From Pseudoflavitalea rhizosphaerae (GTDB lineage: Bacteria > Bacteroidota > Bacteroidia > Chitinophagales > Chitinophagaceae): a stretch of DNA of 64,000 nucleotides. Position numbers and translations under genes: made by a program. Positions within the stretch are counted from its first letter, which is position 1; each line of letters opens with the position of its first letter. This document shows positions 9,502 to 17,037 of the stretch, one piece after another. The stretch spans positions 124,001 to 188,000 of the forward strand of contig NZ_RCSU01000011.1 of NCBI RefSeq assembly GCF_003991355.1, in the 5' to 3' direction. The notes under the pieces were generated by a model. That model did no database searches, had not been told where the DNA came from, and saw nothing but the letters and a program-made list of their open reading frames with translations.

Positions 9502-9693
9502 ATGAAAAACTGTAATCAATTCACTCCTCTGACAGAGAAAGAAGCTCTGGAAATCAATGGCGGTGGTGCTCTCGATGGCATCCTGGACACACTTACCGGA
9601 CTGGTAAGCGCCCTTCCGATCGTAGGGCCCATCCTCGGCACTGTATTGAATCTGGTAAAAGGACTGCTGGGAAATCTCCCGCTGCCTGTTTAA
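9502..9693 (+). CDS. Double-glycine leader peptide 1 (bacteriocin-like precursor)
   Basis: A 63-aa precursor. The leader, about 21 residues, ends in LEINGG, the hydrophobic pattern and Gly-Gly cleavage site read by C39 peptidase exporters. The core of about 42 residues is hydrophobic and rich in Gly, Leu, Val and Pro (for example SALPIVGPILGTVLNLV) and contains no Cys, so thioether or disulphide rings are excluded. Only the leader has a Cys (residue 4). The gene is followed by a hairpin terminator and then by a second precursor gene. A C39-type exporter is encoded nearby on the opposite strand. Target and activity are unknown. Confidence 0.8.
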   Translation: MKNCNQFTPLTEKEALEINGGGALDGILDTLTGLVSALPIVGPILGTVLNLVKGLLGNLPLPV

Positions 9694-9800
9694 CCGGATG
9701 GATCATTTGCGGGAGTCCTTACAGGGCTTCCCGCAATTGATCAGCAAGTATCGGGTTTTAATGTATGTAAATGGGAAAGTATAGCCATTAACGTACTGCA

Positions 9801-9833
9801 AAAAGACCCGTAGACAGCTGCGGGTCTTTTTTT
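9801..9833 (+). terminator. Hairpin terminator between peptide genes 1 and 2
   Basis: The nine-pair stem AAAGACCCG/CGGGTCTTT is followed by a T run. Only 30 bases separate it from the start of peptide gene 2. That is too little for an independent promoter, so the hairpin probably lets part of the transcripts through. Confidence 0.75.
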
Positions 9834-9863
9834 GCTCCCGGTAAATCTCAACAATCAATAATC

Positions 9864-10094
9864 ATGAATACAAACCTTCAATCACTCACTGACCAGCAAT
9901 GCCAGGAGATCAATGGCGGCTATTCCGTATCCATCAGTTTGCTGGGCATTCCTGTTAACCTCGATCTCACAGATCTGAATACCACTGCTTCCAGCCTGGG
10001 TGGATCACTTGTAAATGTATCCACTGCAGTAAGCGGCCTGCTGGTTAATGTTGGTAATATGGTAGGTAACCTGCTGGGTAACCTGGGCAAATAA
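9864..10094 (+). CDS. Double-glycine leader peptide 2
   Basis: A 76-aa precursor whose leader ends in QEINGG at residues 18-19. The core of about 57 residues is Leu/Val/Asn/Gly-rich (GLLVNVGNMVGNLLGNLGK at its end) and holds no Cys; the only Cys is in the leader. The end of the core repeats a GNLLGNLG pattern like the GLLGNLP end of peptide 1, which suggests common descent. The start codon lies 30 bases after the hairpin of peptide gene 1, and no copy of the 30-bp upstream block is present. It is therefore probably expressed by read-through from the gene 1 promoter. Confidence 0.8.
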   Translation: MNTNLQSLTDQQCQEINGGYSVSISLLGIPVNLDLTDLNTTASSLGGSLVNVSTAVSGLLVNVGNMVGNLLGNLGK

Positions 10095-10225
10095 TTACAA
10101 CACACTACCGGATGGCTTAGTGCTAACGGTAACGAATAACCGGAGTTCCCGTCTTCCGGCAATGCTTACCGCTGAAACTTTTTGGACGGGGAATATAGTA
10201 TCTGGCCATGGTTTTCAGATACTGT

Positions 10226-10255
10226 AAAAGGGCTCCAGGTTCATGGGGCCTTTTT
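10226..10255 (+). terminator. Hairpin terminator after peptide gene 2
   Basis: The stem AAAGGGCTCC against GGGGCCTTT has one bulged base, followed by five T. It lies 130 bases after the stop codon. Confidence 0.6.
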
Positions 10256-10275
10256 CTATTAAATACAACATTCAT

Positions 10276-10305
10276 CTATAATTTAAACTATTCATGGTTA
10301 GGTAA
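10276..10305 (+). promoter_or_regulatory. 30-bp conserved upstream block, copy 2 (promoter/operator of peptide gene 3)
   Basis: Matches copy 1 (9412-9441) at 26 of 30 positions, with identical outer parts CTATAATTTA and TTCATGGTTAGGTAA. It lies between the terminator of peptide gene 2 and peptide gene 3, 63 bases before the ATG. Confidence 0.6.
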
Positions 10306-10368
10306 ATAAGTGGAATAGGAGCAATTTTAATACGCTAAATCTTCCTTCACTTTTTAAAAAATGTAATC

Positions 10369-10599
10369 ATGAAAAGCTTAGATCAATTCAACGGCCTCTC
10401 TAACCAGGAGCTTATGGAAATCAATGGCGGCGCTGGTCTGAATGACCTGCTCGCTACGCTGAACAGTGTATTGACACCTACAGTAGCTGCAACTTCTGCC
10501 AGCATGTTGATCCTGACTTCAGGAGCGTCTACAGCGCTGAACACCATCGCTGGTGGACTGGCTGCATTCCTCTCTAAACTCAGTATTCCATCTCTGTAA
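10369..10599 (+). CDS. Double-glycine leader peptide 3
   Basis: A 76-aa precursor. The leader matches that of peptide 1 closely (MKSLDQFNGLSNQELMEINGG against MKNCNQFTPL then EALEINGG), with Gly-Gly at residues 20-21. The core of about 55 residues is rich in Ala, Thr, Leu and Ser (TPTVAATSASMLILTSGAST), has a helix-like pattern and no Cys. It is transcribed from its own copy of the 30-bp block. It shares the leader but not the core with the other two peptides, as expected for a set of substrates of one exporter. Confidence 0.8.
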   Translation: MKSLDQFNGLSNQELMEINGGAGLNDLLATLNSVLTPTVAATSASMLILTSGASTALNTIAGGLAAFLSKLSIPSL

Positions 10600-10716
10600 A
10601 AAGATTTTCAATGTATTGGCTGTTTCCTGAAAGGCAAAGGAGCAGCCGAAAGAAACCATCCCGGACATTGGATGGGGTTGTAGTGGAGACACTATAACTG
10701 TCAGGCATACGTGTAA

Positions 10717-10746
10717 AAAAGGGCTGGGAATTCTCCCGGCCCTTTT
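10717..10746. terminator. Hairpin terminator between peptide gene 3 and the convergent XRE gene
   Basis: A strong inverted repeat (AAAAGGGCTGGGA against TCTCCCGGCCCTTTT) with A and T runs on both sides, so it can serve both strands. Confidence 0.7.
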
Positions 10747-10803
10747 GCTTTACATTTGCATAGGAATTTCTTGAGACCTGTGTTTGCATGAAATGAGGCT
10801 CAG

Positions 10804-11067
10804 TCAATATCTCGCGCGCTGCCATTCCTGTACAACAGCAACTTCTTCTGATTCCAGCAGCGTAGCCGGATTGGTTTGAAGGATGGTGCCGATCTGGTAG
10901 AGCCTGTCGATAGTAATCGGCGTTTTGCCGTTTTCCAGCCTGCTGTATGCATTCTGCGAAATATTCAACAGCAATGCCATATACTCCTGGGAGTACTCCC
11001 TGTTCCTTCTCAGTGTACGGATCTTGGTTGCCACACGTGCTGTATGGGAAATTGTGGTTTGTAACAT
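10804..11067 (-). CDS. XRE-family helix-turn-helix regulator
   Basis: An 87-aa protein starting at the ATG at 11067 (MLQTTISH). The helix-turn-helix is clear: YSQEYMALLLNISQNAYSRLENGKTPI around residues 25-52, followed by the usual third-helix region and LYQIGTILQ. The upstream extension to 11175 overlaps the exporter end and has no better start. It is the last gene of the HlyD, exporter, XRE series, 65 bases after the exporter. It may control the peptide genes, whose 30-bp blocks are candidate binding sites. That link is inferred from position only. Confidence 0.85.
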   Translation of the reverse strand: MLQTTISHTARVATKIRTLRRNREYSQEYMALLLNISQNAYSRLENGKTPITIDRLYQIGTILQTNPATLLESEEVAVVQEWQRARY

Positions 11068-11132
11068 ATTCAGAGGGTTTCGTACATAGAATGTTGTTTT
11101 AATCGATCTCAGTTTATGTAGGTTGTAAAGGA

Positions 11133-13310
11133 TTATCCTGCTGTTCCCACCATCATACCCTGGTGGTGTTGCCATAATTCGGCATAAGTGGTATTGCCTT
11201 CCAGCAATTGTGAATGCGATCCCTGCCCCTGCAATTGTCCATTCTTCAATACAACGATCTTATCTGCGTTCATCACTGTACTGAGGCGATGGGCGATCAC
11301 AATGATCGTCTTCCCATTCCTTCTCAGTCTTTGCAATACCAATTGCACCATCTGGTCTGCAATGGGATCAAGCGATGAAGTGGCTTCGTCCAGGATCAGG
11401 ATGTCCGGGTCACGGTAAAGCGCACGCGCAATTGCCAGCCTTTGTCGCTGGCCTCCGGACAGGTTCACGCCATGCTCGCCCAGCCAGGTATTGAAGCCGC
11501 CAGGCAACTGTTCAACAAATTCCAGGATGCCGAGTTGGCGGCTAATATCTATCACACGTTGCATATCGGGTTCAAACTCTCCCACGGCAATGTTCTCCAG
11601 TACCGATCCCGCAAAAAGATCAATTTGCTGCGGCACCACGCTAACGCGCTGGCGCAGGCTTTCATTATCAAAGTAACGTATATCGGTATCCCCGATAGTG
11701 ATATGCCCGCTTCTTAATGGATAAAGGTTTTGCAGCAGGGAGATCATCGTGGATTTACCGCTGCCGCTTTCGCCAACAATGGCTGTGATACTGTTGCGGG
11801 GGATATTGAGATCGAGGTTTTTGAAAACATCCACCCTTGTGCCATAGCGAAAGCTCACCTGGTGGAAACTGATATCGCCTGTTTTGCCAGCTTCCAGTTT
11901 TATCTTGTTGGTACTGTCTTCCTGTTCCAGGTCCATGATCTCGAAGAGACGGTCGGCTGCGATCAATGCATCCTGCATGCTTTTATTGGCGCCGATGATG
12001 CTCATGGCCGGTCCGGTGAAATAGCCCACCAGCGCATAGAAGGAAAGCAGCTCGCCGGCGCTGAGTGACCTGCCTACCACCATGTAAGCGCCTGCCCAGA
12101 GCAGGGCCACTATCAGCAGACCATTCACAAATGCAGCGGCATTGCCGAGATGTACATTGAAAACGCCTGTATGGAAAATGCTTTTGAGCAGTTTGATGAA
12201 ACGGGATTCGGTTTTCAGGTTGGCATGTTCTTCCAGTCCGAATCTCTTGATAGTAGTGATGGTATTGAGTGATTCAACCAGCTGACTGCCGAGCTCGGCA
12301 TTGTCTTCCATCATTTTCCTTTGCCATTTTTTGTTGAAGCGATTACTGATGGCATACATGATGAGGTAGAGGGGGATTACGGCCATCACCAGGAAAGCCA
12401 GCTTCCACTGGTAGATGAACATCACGATGAATGAGAAGATCACGATGAATGCATTTACGATCAGTCCCATGGCAGTATCGTTGATGAACACACGAATTTT
12501 TACCGCATCTGTGATCCGGCTGGTGATCTCTCCCACACGCATGGTGTCGAAGAAAGTCTGTGGCAGTTTCAGCAGGTGCTTGTAATAGCCCAGGATCAGG
12601 CTGGCATCCAGGTGCTGGCTGGTTTTGAGTGCAAAGATATTTTTCAGGCTGCCGATGAAGAACTGGAGCATCAGGATCATGACCATTGTCACGCCCATCA
12701 GGTTCAGCAGTCTTGTGTTGCCACCGATCAGTACATGGTCCACAATATTCTGAACGTAAAGAGAAACGGAAAGGCCGAGGATGGTATAAACCGCAGCGCC
12801 AAACAATACCTGGAGTGATACGGCCTTATGCGGACGCAACAATGTCCAGAATCTGCGGAGGTGCGACACTTTTTCGTTCCCTTCGCGGAAGGTCTCTGCA
12901 GGCAGCAGCAATACCAGTACGGAAGTCCAGGTTTTCAGGAAATCTTCTTTTTTGATCGTGTGCGCCTGTCCGTCTATCGGGTCCATCACCACTACTTCTT
13001 CAGGTGTTACCTTATAGATCACTACATAGTGTACGATGCGCTGCTGTACAATCACGTGTGCGATGGCAGGAACGGGCATATCCAGCATCGCTTCATAGCT
13101 TCCTTTCACCCCTTTGGCTTCAAAGCCCAGTTTCTGTGCAGCTTCCACCAGTCCGAGGATATTGGTGCCCTTGGTATCTGTACCGGCCATCTGCCGGATC
13201 TGCGCGATGGGTAATTGCAGGTTGTAATGGGCTGCGATGGATTGAAGACAGGCCGCGCCGCAGTCCGTAATATCGTGTTGCTTTACTTTGGTGTTTTTCT
13301 TCAGGTGCAT
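11133..13310 (-). CDS. Peptidase-containing ABC transporter (C39 domain, exporter of double-glycine peptides)
   Basis: A 725-aa protein with three domains in order. First is a C39 cysteine peptidase of about 130 residues, with the catalytic Cys17 in QHDITDCGAACL, the His in IVHYVVIY and the Asp in VMDPIDG. Next is a six-helix ABC exporter membrane domain, about residues 160-450. Last is a nucleotide-binding domain with Walker A GESGSGKST, signature LSGGQRQRLAIARAL and Walker B ILILDEATSSLDP. Such proteins cut leader peptides after Gly-Gly and export the core. Three such precursors are encoded just beyond on the other strand. It follows the HlyD gene by 17 bases. Confidence 0.95.
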   Translation of the reverse strand: MHLKKNTKVKQHDITDCGAACLQSIAAHYNLQLPIAQIRQMAGTDTKGTNILGLVEAAQKLGFEAKGVKGSYEAMLDMPVPAIAHVIVQQRIVHYVVIYKVTPEEVVVMDPIDGQAHTIKKEDFLKTWTSVLVLLLPAETFREGNEKVSHLRRFWTLLRPHKAVSLQVLFGAAVYTILGLSVSLYVQNIVDHVLIGGNTRLLNLMGVTMVMILMLQFFIGSLKNIFALKTSQHLDASLILGYYKHLLKLPQTFFDTMRVGEITSRITDAVKIRVFINDTAMGLIVNAFIVIFSFIVMFIYQWKLAFLVMAVIPLYLIMYAISNRFNKKWQRKMMEDNAELGSQLVESLNTITTIKRFGLEEHANLKTESRFIKLLKSIFHTGVFNVHLGNAAAFVNGLLIVALLWAGAYMVVGRSLSAGELLSFYALVGYFTGPAMSIIGANKSMQDALIAADRLFEIMDLEQEDSTNKIKLEAGKTGDISFHQVSFRYGTRVDVFKNLDLNIPRNSITAIVGESGSGKSTMISLLQNLYPLRSGHITIGDTDIRYFDNESLRQRVSVVPQQIDLFAGSVLENIAVGEFEPDMQRVIDISRQLGILEFVEQLPGGFNTWLGEHGVNLSGGQRQRLAIARALYRDPDILILDEATSSLDPIADQMVQLVLQRLRRNGKTIIVIAHRLSTVMNADKIVVLKNGQLQGQGSHSQLLEGNTTYAELWQHHQGMMVGTAG

Positions 13311-13327
13311 AGGATTTGCTTAGATGG

Positions 13328-14491
13328 TTATTTCACGGGGACTTCCCTGCCATGTTTGGAATTAGGATTGATCCAGCTATCTGTTCTTTCATAAAGTAAT
13401 TGCAGTAATCCTCTCCTCGCCAGGATGAAGCGGCATTGCAACGTCATTCCTTTTTTGAGTTTCCCTTCCACGCCATTGGGGAGTGTAAGGGAGGTGTTAT
13501 CGAGCGCGCATCTTACTTTGAAGAAGGGCTGTTCATTCATGATGGTGAAATCATTATCGATGCTGATCACCTTTCCGTTCAACGTTCCCCAGGAATTGTA
13601 ATTGAATGCATCCACCTGGAATTTCACAGGCATATCCAGGTAGATATAGCCGATATCTGCAGGTGAAACGAATGTTTCTGCTATCATACCGGAATCAGGT
13701 GAAACATAGCCGAGCAGCTCGCCGGTCTGTACACTACCGCCTGCATATCTTCCATTGAACTGTTGTACGGTGCCGCTTACGGGAGCTTTGATCTCCAGCA
13801 GGTCCCTTTCACGCTGCAACTGGTCTTTGCCGGAGCTGTATTGCTGTGCTTCCACACGGGCCTGTTCCAGTTCCTGCTGCCAGCGGGCATTCTGTTCGGC
13901 TATTCTTGCCTGGTAGTTTGCCTTTGCCTGTTCGTAAGCATATTTCTTTTCGATGAATTCTTTTTTGGCAATCACCTTCTCGTCATAGAGTTTGGTGTAC
14001 ATATTGAAATCGGAGCGGAGTTTTTCCAGGGCTGCCTTTTGCTCAGACAGTGAAGCCTGGTGCAGCAGGTATTGCTGGCGGTATTGACCTGATTTGATTC
14101 GATGGCCTGCCCCGCTGGCCAGTAACCTCAGATCGTTGATATATGACTGACGTTTGTTGAGTTCATAGCTGGCCTGGTTCAGCTTACTGTTGGTGATATC
14201 CTGTTGCATCAGCAAAAGCGTTTGTCCCTGCCTGACAGTTTCACCGTCTTTCACCAGCACTTTGGCAATAGAACCGGTGGTGAGGCTGCGGAGTTCGGTC
14301 TTTTCAGTAATGGGACGAATGATGCCGGGAACATTCACACTAACATCAACTTTGATAAAGATGGCTGCGATCAATGTGACCACAATAGCAGCCAACACGG
14401 TGGTATAGATGATCTGGCTTTTCACTTTGATGCGGGGTAGCCAGGTATAAGCAGATTGCTGCATTACCTCGGCTGGCAGGATCCTGGACAT
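13328..14491 (-). CDS. HlyD-family periplasmic adaptor (membrane fusion protein)
   Basis: A 387-aa protein with one N-terminal membrane helix (IIYTTVLAAIVVTLIAAIFI), a beta-barrel/lipoyl half starting with VPGIIRPITEKTELRS, a long coiled-coil hairpin at about residues 100-225 with many Gln, Glu, Arg and Lys, and the returning lipoyl half (IKAPVSGTVQQFNGRYAGG). HlyD adaptors bridge inner membrane exporters to an outer membrane channel. It is the first gene of the exporter operon. No TolC-like channel gene is visible nearby, so a channel encoded elsewhere must be used. Confidence 0.93.
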   Translation of the reverse strand: MSRILPAEVMQQSAYTWLPRIKVKSQIIYTTVLAAIVVTLIAAIFIKVDVSVNVPGIIRPITEKTELRSLTTGSIAKVLVKDGETVRQGQTLLLMQQDITNSKLNQASYELNKRQSYINDLRLLASGAGHRIKSGQYRQQYLLHQASLSEQKAALEKLRSDFNMYTKLYDEKVIAKKEFIEKKYAYEQAKANYQARIAEQNARWQQELEQARVEAQQYSSGKDQLQRERDLLEIKAPVSGTVQQFNGRYAGGSVQTGELLGYVSPDSGMIAETFVSPADIGYIYLDMPVKFQVDAFNYNSWGTLNGKVISIDNDFTIMNEQPFFKVRCALDNTSLTLPNGVEGKLKKGMTLQCRFILARRGLLQLLYERTDSWINPNSKHGREVPVK

Positions 14492-14726
14492 GGGATTCGT
14501 GTTTTATATACAAACAATTATTCAGGCTTACTTTACTAAGGGTAAGCGGAAAAAATTTTTGGACAGACTGCGGCTTGGGGGAGTTATCAGTTTTCTAAAG
14601 AGACGGAAATGATTATACGGGCAAATTACCAGTTCAGATTTAATTTATTCACGAAATGGATATTTTGACCTGATGAGGGGTGGGAACTGGAATGATCCGG
14701 GTATAAATGATGGGATGTCAAAACAA

Positions 14727-14753
14727 AAAATGGCGGTAAACACCGCCATTTTT
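14727..14753. terminator. Perfect hairpin with A/T flanks
   Basis: The stem TGGCGGT/ACCGCCA with loop AAAC has A on the left and T on the right, so it works on both strands. On the - strand it lies 35 bases after the end of the broken small reading frame at 14788-15051. Confidence 0.65.
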
Positions 14754-14787
14754 AAACCCTTTAAATAACCCTGTTCATTAAACAGGA

Positions 14788-15051
14788 TCAAGGACAACGA
14801 TCAGATTGGTCTTGATAGGCATTGAATCCAGGGCTCATTGGATATAGATCTGGATTGTCTTCGATAGAATGATGGATATTGCCCTTGTGCCCTGCCCTTT
14901 AACCTTTGCTATGATCTATAGCGGAAAATGGAACAGTAATTTTTGTGATAGGATCTTGGATGTTCTTGTTGGTAGGCAAATCTTGCGAAATATCAACTCT
15001 TTTCAAAAAAACAGCGGAGGACAAATAGTAGATCATTGGAAAAAACTCCAT
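14788..15051 (-). pseudogene. Possible small gene interrupted by one in-frame stop
   Basis: On the - strand an ATG at 15051 opens 50 codons (MEFFPMIYYLSS... ending AIDHSKG). A TAA at 14899-14901 follows, and the same frame then continues for 36 more codons (including DNPDLYPMSPGFNAYQD) to a TGA at 14788-14790, 35 bases before a good terminator. The tail looks like ordinary coding sequence, which suggests an 87-codon secreted or small protein gene with a point nonsense mutation. I do not recognise a family. It could also be chance. Apart from this frame and the hairpin at 14727, I see nothing in 14492-15180. Confidence 0.3.
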
Positions 15052-15180
15052 TTGAGGTAGTCAATAAGGGGACAATGAATGGGATCGGGCTGATAATTAC
15101 AGAAAAATATATAATCGATTGTTTGTATCCGTTAGGCGGTTTTTTCTGAATGATTGTGGCGGGCCGCTTTTGTTCCAGGA

Positions 15181-16893
15181 TTATTGCAGCTGTTCGAGAT
15201 AAGACCTTAAACTTTCTTCCTCCGTCAGTTTCAATTTTTTCTTCAGCCTGTACCTGGCTTTTTTCACACTCTCAGGCTCAACCGAAAACACACCGGCGAT
15301 CTCTTTGTTGTTCATCCCTGCTAAAATGAAGCAGGTCAGTTTTACTTCATTGGAAGTGAGATCAGGATGCTTTTTTGTGATCTTGTCGATTGTATGCTGA
15401 TGCAGCAGGTTGAAGCTGCGGATGAATTCACCCCAGTAATCGTTGTCGCCGATATTACTCCTGATCTCTTTTGCAAAACGACGGCAATCTTCATTATTGC
15501 TGGTATGAAGTTTCTCCTGCAACTGTTGCAGGTAATCTGTTTTATTGGCCAGCAGTACGGAACTGGTGGCAATCTGCGCCTGCAGGGTCCTGGCTTCCTC
15601 CCTCACTTTTTCTACAAGTCCCCTGGCTTCATGTACAGCAACTTCTTTTTCTTTTTCCAGTTGTTCATATGCTTCGCGGAGAGCGATCTGTTTTTCCTGT
15701 TCTGCTACCAGCCTGGCAGTTTCGAGAGCTGCTGCTTTTTCCCGGCTGATATTGGCTTTCATCTTTCTGTACCGGAACCAGATCACAACGCTCAGGCTGC
15801 CGAATGCAAGCAACAGGAGTGGCGTCAACCTGCCCTGCCAGTTGTTGAGTCCGCCGATGCTGCTTTTCTTATATGGAAGCACACCCGGATAAGATACGCT
15901 CTGGATGGGCATCATAGCGGCTTTTCCTTTCGCAGACATGCTGTCGCGCAGCATTTTTGATTGTCTTTCGTAAGACTGGCTCAATATATTATCGTTGAGC
16001 TTGCGATAACAGGTAGCAAGGCCATCGAGGATGGAAGGCTTTAGATAATTGAAGGTACCTGCGCTGTTGATGCTGTTCAGTGTGCGGCGGAGATAATCGA
16101 CAGCGCGGTTTACGCTGTCAAGCGTCAGGTAGATATCGGCCCTGTCTTTCATGGCCAAAATCGCATAGTGCTCATTGTTATGCTCCATGAAAAGCCGGAT
16201 AGCGGCTTCGTTTAGCGGCAATGCCTTTGCCCACTCTTTGCGATGGCTCCAGAAATACTGCAGTTCATAATTGTAGAAGGCTAAGAGTGGAAGGGCTTCC
16301 GCTTTTTTTGCTGTACCCAGTAGTAAATCGATCTGTTGAAATGCTTTGTCTTCCTGTTCCGCTTCAAAATAGCAGAAAGCCTGGAACAGCGCTGCTTTGG
16401 GGCGGATCACCTGTTGTTCCGGTGAGCCGGCCAGCGATGCATGCTGTAAATAAGTAAGGGCTTCCGCATATCTGTCCAGCCGGCAAAGCGCTACACCAAT
16501 ATGATAGTTAAGTTCAGGAAGTATTTCTGCCATGTCTGACTCTACAGCCGTTTTCTGAGCTTCCTGGTAAAATAGCTGTGCCTGCATGTAATTGCGCTGC
16601 TGCTCATACAGCGCCGCCAGTTGCCGGTAGCTGGTCACCAATGAAGCTGTATTGCTCGTTTTCATTCCGATGTCGATGGCAGACATCATGTATTTTTCAG
16701 CTTCATGAATGTTTTCGTATCGGGAGATCTGGTAGAGTTGGTGAAGGATGGCGATCTGTTGGTCAGGCTTTTTTGTGCGCGAAAGTTTGTTCGTCAGGGA
16801 ATCACCGGTATGGGCAATACCTGGCCAGAATGCAAACAGCATCAGCAGTGTCATGAGGAATACGGCAGTAGTCCCGGGTTTCAGGTTCAGCAT
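15181..16893 (-). CDS. Membrane-bound TPR regulator with LuxR-type C-terminal helix-turn-helix
   Basis: A 570-aa protein, start ATG at 16893 (an earlier TTG is less likely). It has a signal/anchor helix (AVFLMTLLMLFAFWPGIA), TPR-like helical repeats over about residues 35-340, a membrane helix (LLLLAFGSLSVVIWFRY) near 365, a charged coiled coil, and a C-terminal HTH with the LuxR-like pattern LTSNEVKLTCFILAGMNNKEIA followed by VKKARYRLKKKL. Bacteroidota have many such regulators, which sense at the membrane and bind DNA with the C-terminal domain. It lies upstream of the peptide exporter genes on the same strand, but 690 bases away, so a role in controlling them is only a guess. Confidence 0.85.
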   Translation of the reverse strand: MLNLKPGTTAVFLMTLLMLFAFWPGIAHTGDSLTNKLSRTKKPDQQIAILHQLYQISRYENIHEAEKYMMSAIDIGMKTSNTASLVTSYRQLAALYEQQRNYMQAQLFYQEAQKTAVESDMAEILPELNYHIGVALCRLDRYAEALTYLQHASLAGSPEQQVIRPKAALFQAFCYFEAEQEDKAFQQIDLLLGTAKKAEALPLLAFYNYELQYFWSHRKEWAKALPLNEAAIRLFMEHNNEHYAILAMKDRADIYLTLDSVNRAVDYLRRTLNSINSAGTFNYLKPSILDGLATCYRKLNDNILSQSYERQSKMLRDSMSAKGKAAMMPIQSVSYPGVLPYKKSSIGGLNNWQGRLTPLLLLAFGSLSVVIWFRYRKMKANISREKAAALETARLVAEQEKQIALREAYEQLEKEKEVAVHEARGLVEKVREEARTLQAQIATSSVLLANKTDYLQQLQEKLHTSNNEDCRRFAKEIRSNIGDNDYWGEFIRSFNLLHQHTIDKITKKHPDLTSNEVKLTCFILAGMNNKEIAGVFSVEPESVKKARYRLKKKLKLTEEESLRSYLEQLQ

Positions 16894-17037
16894 CTTTTTC
16901 TTAGGATTATAGATACAGGGATCCAATAAGCGGTTTTTCCGGGGAATTGGTGAGCGAAATAAAGAAAAAACCGATTAAAACACGCTTAAAAAGATTATAA
17001 TATTATTAAAAGCGGCCGGGTTGCCTACCTTCGCAAC

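Noticed and set aside
14869-15060. 63-codon + strand frame in the gap before the TPR/LuxR regulator
   Set aside because: No start context or family; the opposite strand shows the more coding-like frame with a matching terminator.
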